Assembly (NCBI GenBank): GCA_040756995.1
Contig: JBFLYK010000075.1
Span: 1 to 27,783, forward strand
Direction of reading: 5' to 3'
DNA: 27,783 nt
Origin: BP-133 sp040756995
GTDB taxonomy: Bacteria; Actinomycetota; Acidimicrobiia; IMCC26256; BP-133
Shown here: positions 21,215 to 27,783 of the stretch, piece by piece
Position numbering within the stretch: position 1 is the stretch's first letter
Layout of the letters: each line of letters starts with the position of its first letter
Notes under the pieces: generated by a model
Database searches by the model: none
What the model was told of the DNA's origin: nothing
The model's input: only the letters and a program-made list of their open reading frames with translations
Position numbers and translations under genes: made by a program

Positions 21215-22492
21215 TCAGGTGGTGACGGGCTCGACGTCCGGGATCCAGGCCGGATCATCCGCCGGGCAGCGGCCCCGGGCCACGAACCGCTCGTGGAAGT
21301 CCTCGGCCGCCACCACCGTGTCCCGGTCGGCGCCGAGCCGGCCCAGGGCTTCGAGCGCGGCCGGAAACACCGTCTGGGCCGCCGCCCGCAGCGCCGGATC
21401 GGCCAGGCCGTGACGGGCGGCGCTGCGCCAGTGGTCGGCGACGCCCGTCCCCCGCGGCGGGGAACTGACCGCGTCCAGAGCCACCGCTCCGGCGTCAGGG
21501 TCCTCCAACAGCGCCACGGTCACCGCCGCCGCCACCCGCCACCACGGTTCCGGCAACGTGTCGAGCATCCGCAGCTCCAGCCACCCCCGGGGCCGGACCG
21601 GCGGGAAGAGGGTCGTGAGGTGGTATTCGAAGTCGTCGAGTGTGGGCCAGCCGAGCTCATGGCCGCGCTGCATCCAGGCGGCGAACGTCAACACGTCGGA
21701 GCCGAGCGGGCCGGCGATGGCCACGAACCGCTCGGGCGTGGCCCGGATCATCATCACCCGGGCCCGCAGGGCGTAGTCGAGCCACTCCTGCCGCGGACCG
21801 GGCCCCGGCGCCGGCCCGTCCTCGGCGAGGATCGGGCCGTGGACGGCAGCTGTCCGCGACGGGTCCATCACCGACCACACCTGCTGCCGGGCCGACCGGG
21901 GCCCGCAGCCACCGCCGCCGGGGACCGGGGAATGGGCGAACATCGCCACCAGCACCGGCCCGATGGCGTGGGCCAGGTGCCAGCGGGCGGCCAGGTCGGC
22001 GGCCGACCCCGTTTCGATGTTGAGCTGCACGGCGGCGGTCGAGCACATCATCGTCCGCCCCGCGAAACCCTCGACGTCGAAGAACGCCTCCATGGCGGCG
22101 TAGCGCGGCCGGTCGAGGATCCGTTGCGGCGGCCGGAGCGGGTCGAGGCCCCGGGCGACGGGCTCGATGCCGGAGGCCCGTAAGGCGGCGGAGACGGCGG
22201 CCAGATCGGCCGCCGCGCCGGGAAGGGCGACGCCGAGGCCGGGAAGAGGCGGACTGCTGATCTCGAGTTGCCCGCCGGGCTCGAGGGTGATGCGGCTGCC
22301 AGCGGGGAGGACGACGTGCTCGGCGATGGCGGCCAGGTCGCCGGCGGGGGGCCGGACACCGGGATCAGAGGACGGATACGTCAGGAGTTCGATCTCGACC
22401 CCGACCAGGCCCCGGTCCGATGGGGCCAGGCACCGCTCCTCGATGAAGCGGTGGAGGACGTCGAGGGTGAGATGGCGCCGGAGAGCCGGCAT
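21215..22492 (-). CDS. egtA: Glutamate--cysteine ligase EgtA
   Basis: This 425-residue protein belongs to the actinobacterial glutamate-cysteine ligase family that makes gamma-glutamylcysteine for ergothioneine synthesis. Landmarks are GLVGVEIELLTYP (about 28-40), GSRITLEPGGQLEISSPPLPG (nucleotide/metal Glu residues), RTMMCSTAAVQLNIETGSAAD (substrate pocket) and RPRGWLELRMLDTLPEPWW. Length fits EgtA. No egtB, C, D or E is in the window, so the rest of the pathway is elsewhere or the product has another use. ATG 22492 has no Shine-Dalgarno and directly abuts the stop of a 25-codon ORF that has a very strong one (TAG then ATG). Its translation is therefore probably coupled to that short ORF. 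Confidence 0.88.
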   Translation of the reverse strand: MPALRRHLTLDVLHRFIEERCLAPSDRGLVGVEIELLTYPSSDPGVRPPAGDLAAIAEHVVLPAGSRITLEPGGQLEISSPPLPGLGVALPGAAADLAAVSAALRASGIEPVARGLDPLRPPQRILDRPRYAAMEAFFDVEGFAGRTMMCSTAAVQLNIETGSAADLAARWHLAHAIGPVLVAMFAHSPVPGGGGCGPRSARQQVWSVMDPSRTAAVHGPILAEDGPAPGPGPRQEWLDYALRARVMMIRATPERFVAIAGPLGSDVLTFAAWMQRGHELGWPTLDDFEYHLTTLFPPVRPRGWLELRMLDTLPEPWWRVAAAVTVALLEDPDAGAVALDAVSSPPRGTGVADHWRSAARHGLADPALRAAAQTVFPAALEALGRLGADRDTVVAAEDFHERFVARGRCPADDPAWIPDVEPVTT

Positions 22493-22570
22493 CTAGCGAT
22501 ACCCGAAGGCCGACGTGACCCAGTCGAGATTGCGGACGGGCGCCCCGCAGAGCTGGAGGTTGATCAGCAT
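22493..22570 (-). CDS. Short upstream ORF (25 aa) directly coupled to egtA
   Basis: ATG 22570 follows GAAGGAGG with a four-base spacer, one of the best ribosome sites in the window. The frame encodes 25 residues starting MLINLQLCGAPVR and ending WVTSAFGYR, and its TAG (22495-22493) is followed at once by the egtA ATG. It has one Cys (residue 8). It may be a leader peptide that carries ribosomes to egtA or senses some condition, or a small protein in its own right. The peptide matches nothing I know. Placement and ribosome site are observed; regulation is inference. Confidence 0.55.
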   Translation of the reverse strand: MLINLQLCGAPVRNLDWVTSAFGYR

Positions 22571-22574
22571 GACG

Positions 22575-22582
22575 CCTCCTTC
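22575..22582 (-). promoter_or_regulatory. Strong ribosome binding site of the egtA leader ORF
   Basis: GAAGGAGG on the minus strand lies four bases before ATG 22570. The next gene, egtA, has no such site, so this is the likely entry point for ribosomes on the transcript. Confidence 0.65.
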
Positions 22583-22810
22583 GGCGCGCCGGAATCTGCC
22601 GGATTAGAGATCCAACAAAGTTTCCCTGGAAGGGCATTCCGTTACACCTGAACTTTTGAGGAATTGCCGGCCGCCCGGTTCTGCCCAATCCAGGTCATTT
22701 GCCGGTTTGGGGAAGGAATGTCCAGTTCAGGCGGTGAATTCAGACTGTGTTCCGTACCACGACGCTCAGCGTCGCCGGGACGTCGACCAGTTGTGAGGGG
22801 AGTCGTTTCA
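22583..22810. promoter_or_regulatory. Divergent intergenic region between the egtA leader and the coiled-coil gene
   Basis: About 230 bases of lower GC content, with AT-rich stretches around 22612-22668. It holds a short perfect inverted repeat, CGACGCT-C-AGCGTCG (about 22758-22774), and GGGGAG upstream of ATG 22811. AATCCAGGTCA near 22690 is also present upstream of pgl. Promoters for both directions are expected, but I cannot place them. Confidence 0.35.
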
Positions 22811-23854
22811 ATGGCGGAGACCATGTCGCACGTCGAGCGCGTGCTCTGGCGGATAGCCGAGCTGGGTGCTCGGTGCAGCCAGCAGACGGCCGCCGGCGGC
22901 CGAGGGCCGCTCTGGGCCGAGCTGGAGCAGACCATCGCTGAACTGCAGGCCGACTTCGAGGCGGCCCGCCAGGCCACGGACATCGCCCCCGCGCAGGTCC
23001 GCAGCCTGGAAGGCCGACTGAAGGTGGCGCTCCGGGAGCGGGATCGGGAGAAGGCCCGGATCCAGGAGTTCGCGGCCGACGCCCAGGCGGCCCGCCGGGA
23101 ACGCGACCGGGAGCGCCAGAAGGCCCGCAAGGTCATGGCCGCCGCCGTCCAGGCCCGTGACGCGGCGGCGGCCGCCAAGGCCAGCGAAGCCCGGGCAGTG
23201 GCGGCCCGCGACCAGGCCGTCGCCGCCCTCGACGACGCCATCGCCACCGGCGAGCGGGCCGCCGACGCCCGCGACGCCGCCGTCCGGGCCCGCGACGAGG
23301 CCCTGGAGGCCCTGGAGCGGGCCCAGGCCCGCATCGCCGAGCTCGAAGCGGCGCTCGACGCCGCCCGGGCCGGGCACGACGAGGCCGTCGACCGGCTGGC
23401 CGCCCGGGCCGAGAGCGCGGTCGTCGTCCTCCCCGGAGTGGCGATGCCCGACGCCGAAGCGGCCCCCGTGGCCCCGGCCCGCCGGGTGTCGTGGCAGCCG
23501 ACCTGGTCGGAGTGGGCGGACCCGGAGACCGTCGGGGCGACCGACACCGCCAACGCTGCCGACGCCGCCGCCACCGACGAGATCGTCCTCGACGACTCCT
23601 GCACCGGGGAGGAGGGTGCCGTCCGCTACCTCAACGTGGCCGCCACCATCGCCCAGCTCCTCCCCGAGGATCTCGGCCCGTTCCTGGTCGACGGCGCCAC
23701 CGTCGTCCGCCGGGAAGGCCGGCTGTTCGCCACCCTGGCCGTGGCCACGGGCGACTGGGCGGCGCCCGGCGCCGCCGGTGCGCAGCAGGTCCAGCGGTTC
23801 GCCGACGCCGGCTTCAAGGTGGAGTGGGCGTCGAACGCTCCGCTGGGCGTTTAG
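22811..23854 (+). CDS. Long coiled-coil protein with a small C-terminal globular domain
   Basis: I do not recognise this 347-residue soluble protein. After a short helical start (SHVERVLWRIAELGARC), residues about 33-200 are almost entirely Ala/Glu/Arg/Asp-rich helix with heptad spacing (for example EGRLKVALRERDREKARIQE and LERAQARIAELEAALDAAR), so a long coiled coil is likely. An acidic, Pro/Ala-rich linker follows. The C-terminal 80 residues look folded: AVRYLNVAATIAQLLPEDLGP, then GRLFATLAVATGDW, ending FKVEWASNAPLGV. No signal peptide or membrane helix is seen. ATG 22811 has GGGGAG eight bases upstream; the frame is open further upstream but looks non-coding there. A scaffold or cytoskeletal role is possible but only a guess. 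Confidence 0.7.
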   Translation: MAETMSHVERVLWRIAELGARCSQQTAAGGRGPLWAELEQTIAELQADFEAARQATDIAPAQVRSLEGRLKVALRERDREKARIQEFAADAQAARRERDRERQKARKVMAAAVQARDAAAAAKASEARAVAARDQAVAALDDAIATGERAADARDAAVRARDEALEALERAQARIAELEAALDAARAGHDEAVDRLAARAESAVVVLPGVAMPDAEAAPVAPARRVSWQPTWSEWADPETVGATDTANAADAAATDEIVLDDSCTGEEGAVRYLNVAATIAQLLPEDLGPFLVDGATVVRREGRLFATLAVATGDWAAPGAAGAQQVQRFADAGFKVEWASNAPLGV

Positions 23855-23932
23855 CGCCTCCCAGCCTCGGGCCGTCGCGTTCCGGCTTAGGCTCTCCGGT
23901 TGAGACGATCGTTCGTCAGGACTGGAGGAGCC

Positions 23933-24526
23933 ATGGGTCCGGGAGAATCTTCCCCTCGCTGGCGGGGCGTCCACCACTTGGCGCTCATCACCCCTGACAT
24001 GGACGCCACGGTCCGCTTCTGGTGCGGAGCGCTCGGCGCCCGGCTCGTTGCCACGCTGGCCACCGACGCCTTCCGCCACTACTTCTTCGAGTTCGCCCCC
24101 GGGTCGACGGTGGCGTTCTTCGAGTACAAGGGCGTGGAACTCGACCTCTTCGCCAAGCCCGCCGGCGTCCCCACGCCGCAGGCGTCGCAGTTCGACCACC
24201 TGTCGCTGGCCCTGCCCGACGAAGAGGCGCTGCACGCCCTGCGGGCCCGGCTGAAGGAAGCGGGCTGTGACGTGACCGACGTGGTCGACCACGGCATCAT
24301 GCGCTCGATCTACTTCACCGACCCGGCCGGCATCGCCCTCGAGGCGTCGTACTGGGTGACCGACGCCACCGGGCGGCCCACCGACTACGGCGACAGCCGG
24401 CTGTTCGCCGACCCCGATCCGGTGCCGGCCGTCGCCGAGTTGCGGGCCCGGGGCGAGGTCGACTCGATCCCCGCCACTCACCTCGTCGACGAGGTCACCC
24501 GCGATCTGTACAAGGTCGGCCCCTGA
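23933..24526 (+). CDS. VOC (glyoxalase/bleomycin resistance/extradiol dioxygenase) superfamily protein
   Basis: This 197-residue protein has two paired beta-alpha-beta-beta-beta modules of the VOC fold. Metal-ligand positions can be seen at GVHHLALITPDM (His near 16), FDHLSLALPD (second His near 76) and GIALEASYWV (Glu near 130), so a divalent-metal enzyme is plausible. It resembles extradiol-dioxygenase-like and glyoxalase-like proteins, but the substrate is unknown. ATG 23933 is chosen for its GGAGGAG ribosome site; TTG 23900 in the same frame is disfavoured. TAGGCT at 23888-23893 is a possible -10. The reading frame continues after its TGA straight into the ABC ATPase gene. Confidence 0.82.
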   Translation: MGPGESSPRWRGVHHLALITPDMDATVRFWCGALGARLVATLATDAFRHYFFEFAPGSTVAFFEYKGVELDLFAKPAGVPTPQASQFDHLSLALPDEEALHALRARLKEAGCDVTDVVDHGIMRSIYFTDPAGIALEASYWVTDATGRPTDYGDSRLFADPDPVPAVAELRARGEVDSIPATHLVDEVTRDLYKVGP

Positions 24527-24541
24527 TACCCGAGCCGCCAC

Positions 24542-25480
24542 ATCGCGACAACACCCCTCCTCAGCACCGCCGGGCTGACCAAGCGCTACGGCGGCGTCAC
24601 GGCCCTCGACGGGCTCACCGTCGAGGTGCCGCGGGGCCTGGTCGGCCTCGTGGGCGCCAACGGTGCGGGCAAGACCACACTGTTCCGGCTGCTGCTCGGC
24701 CTGACCCGTCCGACCGAAGGCGGCGTCGAGGTCTGCGGCCGGGCGGTGGCCGCCGACCCGGTGGGGGCCCGGGCCCGGCTCGGCTACATGCCCGAGCACG
24801 ATTGCCTGCCGCTCGACCAGAGCGCGGCCGACGTGGTGGCCACCCTCGGCGAGTTGTCGGGTCTGCCGGCCCGGGCGGCCCGCCAGCGGGCGTCCGAGGT
24901 CCTCGACCTCGTCGGTCTCGACGAGGCCCGCTTCCGGCCGGTGGGCGGCTTCTCCACCGGCATGCGCCAGCGGGTCAAGCTGGCCCAGGCGCTGGTGGCC
25001 GACCCGGAGCTGGCGCTGCTCGACGAGCCGACTGCCGGCCTCGATCCCACCGGCCGGGAGGAGATGCTGGCCCTGGTGGCCCGGCTGGCCTCCTTCGGGA
25101 TCTCGGTGCTGCTGGCCACCCATCTGCTCGACGACGTGGCCAAGGTCTGCGACCACGTCCTCATGCTCGACGCCGGCCGGCTGGTGGTGGCCGGCCCGAC
25201 CGAGACGCTGCTGCAGCAGACGGGCAAGCTCACCGTGGAGGTCAACGTCGGCCTCGGGCGGCTGGCCTCGGCGCTGAGCGAACGGGGCCTGACGGTCGTC
25301 AGCGACGATTCCGTAAGCGCCGACGGCGAGGGCGGCTCGCTCGACGTGGTGGTCGGCACCGACCCGGGCCCGGTGCTCGACACCATCCGCGACACGCTGG
25401 CCGAGCTGCAACTGCCGCTGCAGCGCCTGTCCTCCCGGGCGGCGTCGCTCGACGAGGCGTTCGTGGCGGGCGACCGATGA
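24542..25480 (+). CDS. ABC transporter ATP-binding protein (ABC-2 export type), non-canonical start
   Basis: This ATPase (about 312 residues) energises the downstream permease. It shows the A-loop aromatic (LTKRYGG), Walker A GANGAGKTT (38-46), signature FSTGMRQRVKLAQAL, Walker B LALLDEPTAGLD and the H-loop LLATHLLDD. A C-terminal domain of about 90 residues ends in LDEAFVAGDR. The A-loop region lies upstream of the first GTG (24626), and no ATG, GTG or TTG exists in frame between the VOC gene's TGA (24524) and that GTG. I place the start at ATC 24542 (reading IATTPLLSTAGLTKRYGG) because it gives a normal family N-terminus. A CTG at 24575 is also possible, as is a base error. The end overlaps the permease start (ATGA). 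Confidence 0.85.
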   Translation: MATTPLLSTAGLTKRYGGVTALDGLTVEVPRGLVGLVGANGAGKTTLFRLLLGLTRPTEGGVEVCGRAVAADPVGARARLGYMPEHDCLPLDQSAADVVATLGELSGLPARAARQRASEVLDLVGLDEARFRPVGGFSTGMRQRVKLAQALVADPELALLDEPTAGLDPTGREEMLALVARLASFGISVLLATHLLDDVAKVCDHVLMLDAGRLVVAGPTETLLQQTGKLTVEVNVGLGRLASALSERGLTVVSDDSVSADGEGGSLDVVVGTDPGPVLDTIRDTLAELQLPLQRLSSRAASLDEAFVAGDR

Positions 25481-26361
25481 GCCTGCGGGGTGCCGTCTAC
25501 GACCGGGGCTACCGACCCTACGACGGGCCGCGGGGCGGACGGGCGGCGGCCGTGCTGGCCCTGTTCAAGGCGTCGGCCCGCCGGGCCATCGGGCTGCGCC
25601 GGCCGTGGCGGCAGAAGGTGCTCCCGTTCGGGTTGCTGGGGGTGGTGAGCATCCCGGCCGCCGTCAACGTCGGCATCGGCTACGCCACCCGCAACTCGCC
25701 CCTGGAGGGCTTCTCGTTCTTCACCTACCGGGAGTACGTCGGGGTCTCCTCGGCGCTGCTGCTGTTCGTGGCCGTGTGCGCCCCCGACGTCATCTGCCCC
25801 GACCGCCGGCAACGGGTGCTGCCGCTGATCTTCGCCCGGCCGCTCACCGGAACGGACTACGTGCTGGCCAAGTTCGGCGCCATCTTCAGCCTGGTCTTCG
25901 CCTTCTCCTTCCTGCCCCAGGTGCTGCTGTTCGTGGGGCAGACCCTGGTCAGCAAGGACGGCTCGTTGAACTACGTGCAGGACAACGCCGACGTCCTGTG
26001 GAAGGTGCCGCTGGCGGTGACGGTGCTGGCGGCGTACTACGCCGCGCTGCCGCTGGCCGTCTCCTCACTGACCCCCCGGCGGATCGTGGCCGGCGCCTCG
26101 ATCTTCGGGATCACGATCATCAGCTCGATCGTGGCCGCCATCGTGCACGAAGCCGGCGCCCTCGGCGGACGGGGGCCGCTGTTCAGCGTCCTCGCCCTGC
26201 CGCTCCTGGTCCGCGACCTGATCTTCGAGGGCCACCTCCACGACGACTCCGACCTGGCCGGGGTGGCGGGGGCCGGTGCCCTGGCCCTGGTGGCCTACCT
26301 GGCCGTGCTCGGCCTGTCGCTGGGGATCCTGCTCTGGCGCTACCGCTGGGCCGAACGGTGA
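25477..26361 (+). CDS. ABC-2 type transporter permease
   Basis: This 294-residue integral membrane protein begins with a cytoplasmic segment VYDRGYRPYDGPRGG, a motif common to this permease group. About six hydrophobic helices follow: VLPFGLLGVVSIPAAVNVGI, YVGVSSALLLFVAVCAPDVI, FGAIFSLVFAFSFLPQVLLFV, VPLAVTVLAAYYAALPLAVS, IFGITIISSIVAAIVHEAG and LALVAYLAVLGLSLGILLW. A cytoplasmic loop between helices 2 and 3 (RQRVLPLIFARPLTGTDYVLAK) is the usual ATPase-contact region of ABC-2 exporters. The ATG overlaps the upstream ATPase stop, and its TGA overlaps the next GTG. The cargo is unknown. Confidence 0.87.
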   Translation: MSLRGAVYDRGYRPYDGPRGGRAAAVLALFKASARRAIGLRRPWRQKVLPFGLLGVVSIPAAVNVGIGYATRNSPLEGFSFFTYREYVGVSSALLLFVAVCAPDVICPDRRQRVLPLIFARPLTGTDYVLAKFGAIFSLVFAFSFLPQVLLFVGQTLVSKDGSLNYVQDNADVLWKVPLAVTVLAAYYAALPLAVSSLTPRRIVAGASIFGITIISSIVAAIVHEAGALGGRGPLFSVLALPLLVRDLIFEGHLHDDSDLAGVAGAGALALVAYLAVLGLSLGILLWRYRWAER

Positions 26362-27347
26362 CGGCGACGCCGCCCACCCCGCCGATGGCGGCATCTCCGG
26401 CACCGGCCGCCGACCCGGCGCTCGACCCCGCCTTCGTGCCCGATCCCACCATCGTCGTCTCCGGCGTGTCGGTCTTCTTCGGCCCCAAGGTGGCGCTCGC
26501 GGAGCTGTCGTGCTCCTTCGGGCCCGGCGTCACCGGGCTCCTCGGCCCCAACGGCGCCGGCAAGACGACGCTGATGCGGGCCGTCACCGGGCTGCTGTCG
26601 GTGTCGGCCGGGCGGGTGTGGGTGGCGGGCGGCGACCCCCGGAAGATGCGGGCGGTGCAGGGCCACATCGGCCTGGTGCCCGAAGACGAGGCCGTCCCCG
26701 GGGGGATGACGCCCCGGGACCTGGCCCGCTACCGGGCGGCGCTCCACTCGGTCACCGACCGGGAGGCACCGGACCGGTGGCTGGCCGTCGTCGGGCTGCT
26801 CGACGAGGCGGACCGGCCCCTGGAGGGTTTCTCCAAGGGCATGCGCCAGCGGGCGAAGGTGGCCGCCGCCCTCGTTTCCAACCCCACCGTGCTGATCCTC
26901 GACGAGCCGCTCAACGGCGCCGACCCCGTCCAGCGCGCCAACCTCATCCGGCTGTTCAAGCAGCTGGGCGACCAGGGGCGGACGGTGCTGGTCAGCTCCC
27001 ACGTCCTCTACGAGGTGGAGCGGCTGGCGCAGCGGGTGGTGGTGCTGGTCCGGGGCCGGCTGGCCGCCGCCGGTGACCGCCGGGCCATCCGCGACGCCAT
27101 GGCCGACCGGCCCCGCCGGGTGCTGGTCCGGGCCGACCCACCCCGGGTGCTGGCCGCCGCCCTGGCCGGCCACGAAGCCGTCGGGGGCCTGGAGGTCGAC
27201 GGCGACCGCCTCACGGTGGCCACACGCCGGGCCGGCGATCTGGCCCTGGCCCTCCCGTCGCTGGCCAAGGGCGCCGGCGTCCGCCTGTGGGAGGTCCGCC
27301 CGCTCGACGAGTCGCTCGAAGCCCTTTTCCGGGAGCTGGTCCGGTGA
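26358..27347 (+). CDS. Second ABC transporter ATP-binding protein
   Basis: This 329-residue ATPase starts with a Pro/Ala-rich extension of about 30 residues. The nucleotide-binding domain has VSVFFGPKVAL (A-loop), GLLGPNGAGKTTLMRA (Walker A), a Q-loop-like GHIGLVPEDE, FSKGMRQRAKVAAAL (signature), VLILDEPLNGADP (Walker B) and VLVSSHVLYEVERL (H-loop). The C-terminal domain ends with the family's typical RPLDESLEALFRELVR. After Walker B it has LNGADP where TAGLDP is usual; Asp is kept. The GTG start overlaps the upstream stop and the TGA overlaps the following start, so four genes are translationally linked. It probably pairs with the partial permease that follows. Confidence 0.9.
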   Translation: MTATPPTPPMAASPAPAADPALDPAFVPDPTIVVSGVSVFFGPKVALAELSCSFGPGVTGLLGPNGAGKTTLMRAVTGLLSVSAGRVWVAGGDPRKMRAVQGHIGLVPEDEAVPGGMTPRDLARYRAALHSVTDREAPDRWLAVVGLLDEADRPLEGFSKGMRQRAKVAAALVSNPTVLILDEPLNGADPVQRANLIRLFKQLGDQGRTVLVSSHVLYEVERLAQRVVVLVRGRLAAAGDRRAIRDAMADRPRRVLVRADPPRVLAAALAGHEAVGGLEVDGDRLTVATRRAGDLALALPSLAKGAGVRLWEVRPLDESLEALFRELVR

Positions 27348-27783
27348 GCCGGCCGGCTCCGCCCCGGGCGGCCCCGGGCCGGGGGCGGTTCGATCCGGCC
27401 CTCATCGGCGTCGTGGCCGTCTACGCCCTCAAGGCCTGCTTCCCGACCAAACGGCGGATCGGGTTGCTGCTGCCGGCCGCCGGAGCACTGCTCTTCGCCG
27501 CCCTGTCGCAGATCATCCCCGAGGAGGGAACGGAAGCGCTGGCCCTGGTGGCCAGCGGCGGGCTCTTCGGGGTCGTGCTACCGGTGGGCTGCCTGGTGAT
27601 CGGCGACGCGGTGCTCGGCGCCGAGGTCCGATCCGGAACGCTGCACTTCACCTGGCTCTCGCCGGTCTCCTTCGCCACCATCGTCGTCGGCCGGTGGCTG
27701 GCCGGGCTGGCCGCCGCCGTGCCGGCGCTGGTCATCCCCTTCGGCCTGGCCGCCGTGGTGGCCGGCGTGCCGGCCGCCGTTAC
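27344..27783 (+). CDS. Second ABC-2 type permease (partial, cut by the right edge)
   Basis: GTG 27344 overlaps the upstream TGA (GTGA). The frame stays open to the window end, giving 146 residues. After a basic, Pro-rich start come RFDPALIGVVAVYALKACFPTKRR and hydrophobic helices (IGLLLPAAGALLFAALSQII, ALVASGGLFGVVLPVGCLVI, FATIVVGRWLAGLAAAVPAL). The segment DAVLGAEVRSGTLHFTWLSPVS matches the cytoplasmic loop of ABC-2 permeases. The operon therefore has two ATPase/permease pairs, which may form one heteromeric exporter or two related ones. The C-terminal part is outside the window. Confidence 0.82.
   Translation, partial: MSRPAPPRAAPGRGRFDPALIGVVAVYALKACFPTKRRIGLLLPAAGALLFAALSQIIPEEGTEALALVASGGLFGVVLPVGCLVIGDAVLGAEVRSGTLHFTWLSPVSFATIVVGRWLAGLAAAVPALVIPFGLAAVVAGVPAAV

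Noticed and set aside
23900..23932. TTG 23900 as start of the VOC protein
   Set aside because: There is no ribosome site before it, and ATG 23933 has GGAGGAG immediately upstream.
24524..24526. Selenocysteine or programmed readthrough at the TGA joining the VOC and ABC frames
   Set aside because: There is no visible SECIS-like structure, and VOC-ABC fusions are not a family I know. A non-canonical start is simpler, though the case is kept open in the findings.
22808..25411. An 867-codon open frame on the minus strand across the coiled-coil, VOC and ABC genes
   Set aside because: The translation is a Gly/Arg/His/Gln-rich string without any domain, and the + strand carries clear VOC and ABC motifs. 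It is a GC-bias shadow.
1..27783. tRNA, rRNA, insertion sequence, integrase, toxin-antitoxin pair or phage defence genes
   Set aside because: None of their signatures was seen on either strand. The only antitoxin-like motif, the RHH at 89-205, is in frame with CobI and has no toxin gene beside it.

Overview
This is a very GC-rich, gene-dense stretch of chromosome. Codons end mostly in G or C, GTG and TTG starts are common, stop/start overlaps are frequent, and there is an EgtA-type glutamate-cysteine ligase and an ECF sigma factor with a C-terminal SnoaL-like domain. Together these point to a high-GC actinobacterium. The mix of genes and the sparse Shine-Dalgarno sites would suit the Acidimicrobiia, but the class is inference only. 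I see no IS element, phage gene, tRNA, rRNA or CRISPR array.

Layout. Positions 1-5690 are a tightly overlapping corrin-ring operon on the + strand: a ribbon-helix-helix/CobI fusion, CobM, CobL (CbiE-CbiT), a CbiG-CbiH fusion and a ferredoxin-CbiC fusion. Together they supply the C20, C17, C11 and C5/C15 methylations, the ring contraction and opening, and the final methyl migration. CbiD/CobF and CobK/CbiJ are not in the window. CbiG is present and CobG is not seen, so ring opening is of the CbiG (oxygen-independent) type. A Pro/Ala-rich single-pass membrane protein follows. A block of four hairpins then separates it from a convergent minus-strand group (10306 down to 6755): homogentisate dioxygenase, fumarylacetoacetase and cobT. 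The first two are the ring-cleaving and last steps of tyrosine/homogentisate catabolism. CobT activates the lower ligand for cobalamin.

From 10515 to about 23854 the window holds short units of one or two genes on alternating strands: a large secreted PASTA-repeat surface protein, an amidohydrolase, a RibD/DHFR-like reductase, a small membrane protein, a Cys-rich small protein, a STAS protein convergent with the ECF sigma factor, a flavodoxin-fold protein, a YkgJ-type cysteine-cluster protein, a disulfide oxidoreductase-like flavoprotein, a membrane-anchored cupredoxin-like protein, 6-phosphogluconolactonase, EgtA and a coiled-coil protein. Convergent pairs nearly touch or overlap at their stops and are often separated by perfect hairpins. 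From 23933 to the right edge a VOC protein precedes an ABC-2 export operon (ATPase, permease, ATPase, permease), whose last gene is cut by the window.

Most unusual: (i) a DNA-binding RHH domain on the first dedicated corrin methyltransferase, which suggests a self-regulating enzyme in the style of PutA; (ii) a 2[4Fe-4S] ferredoxin domain on CbiC; (iii) three separate operons in which a short gap before a gene is filled by an 18-25 codon micro-ORF that touches or overlaps the next start codon (19 aa before cobL, 18 aa before fumarylacetoacetase, 25 aa before egtA); (iv) an ABC ATPase whose N-terminus has no ATG, GTG or TTG start available. All functions are read from motifs by eye. No database search was run.
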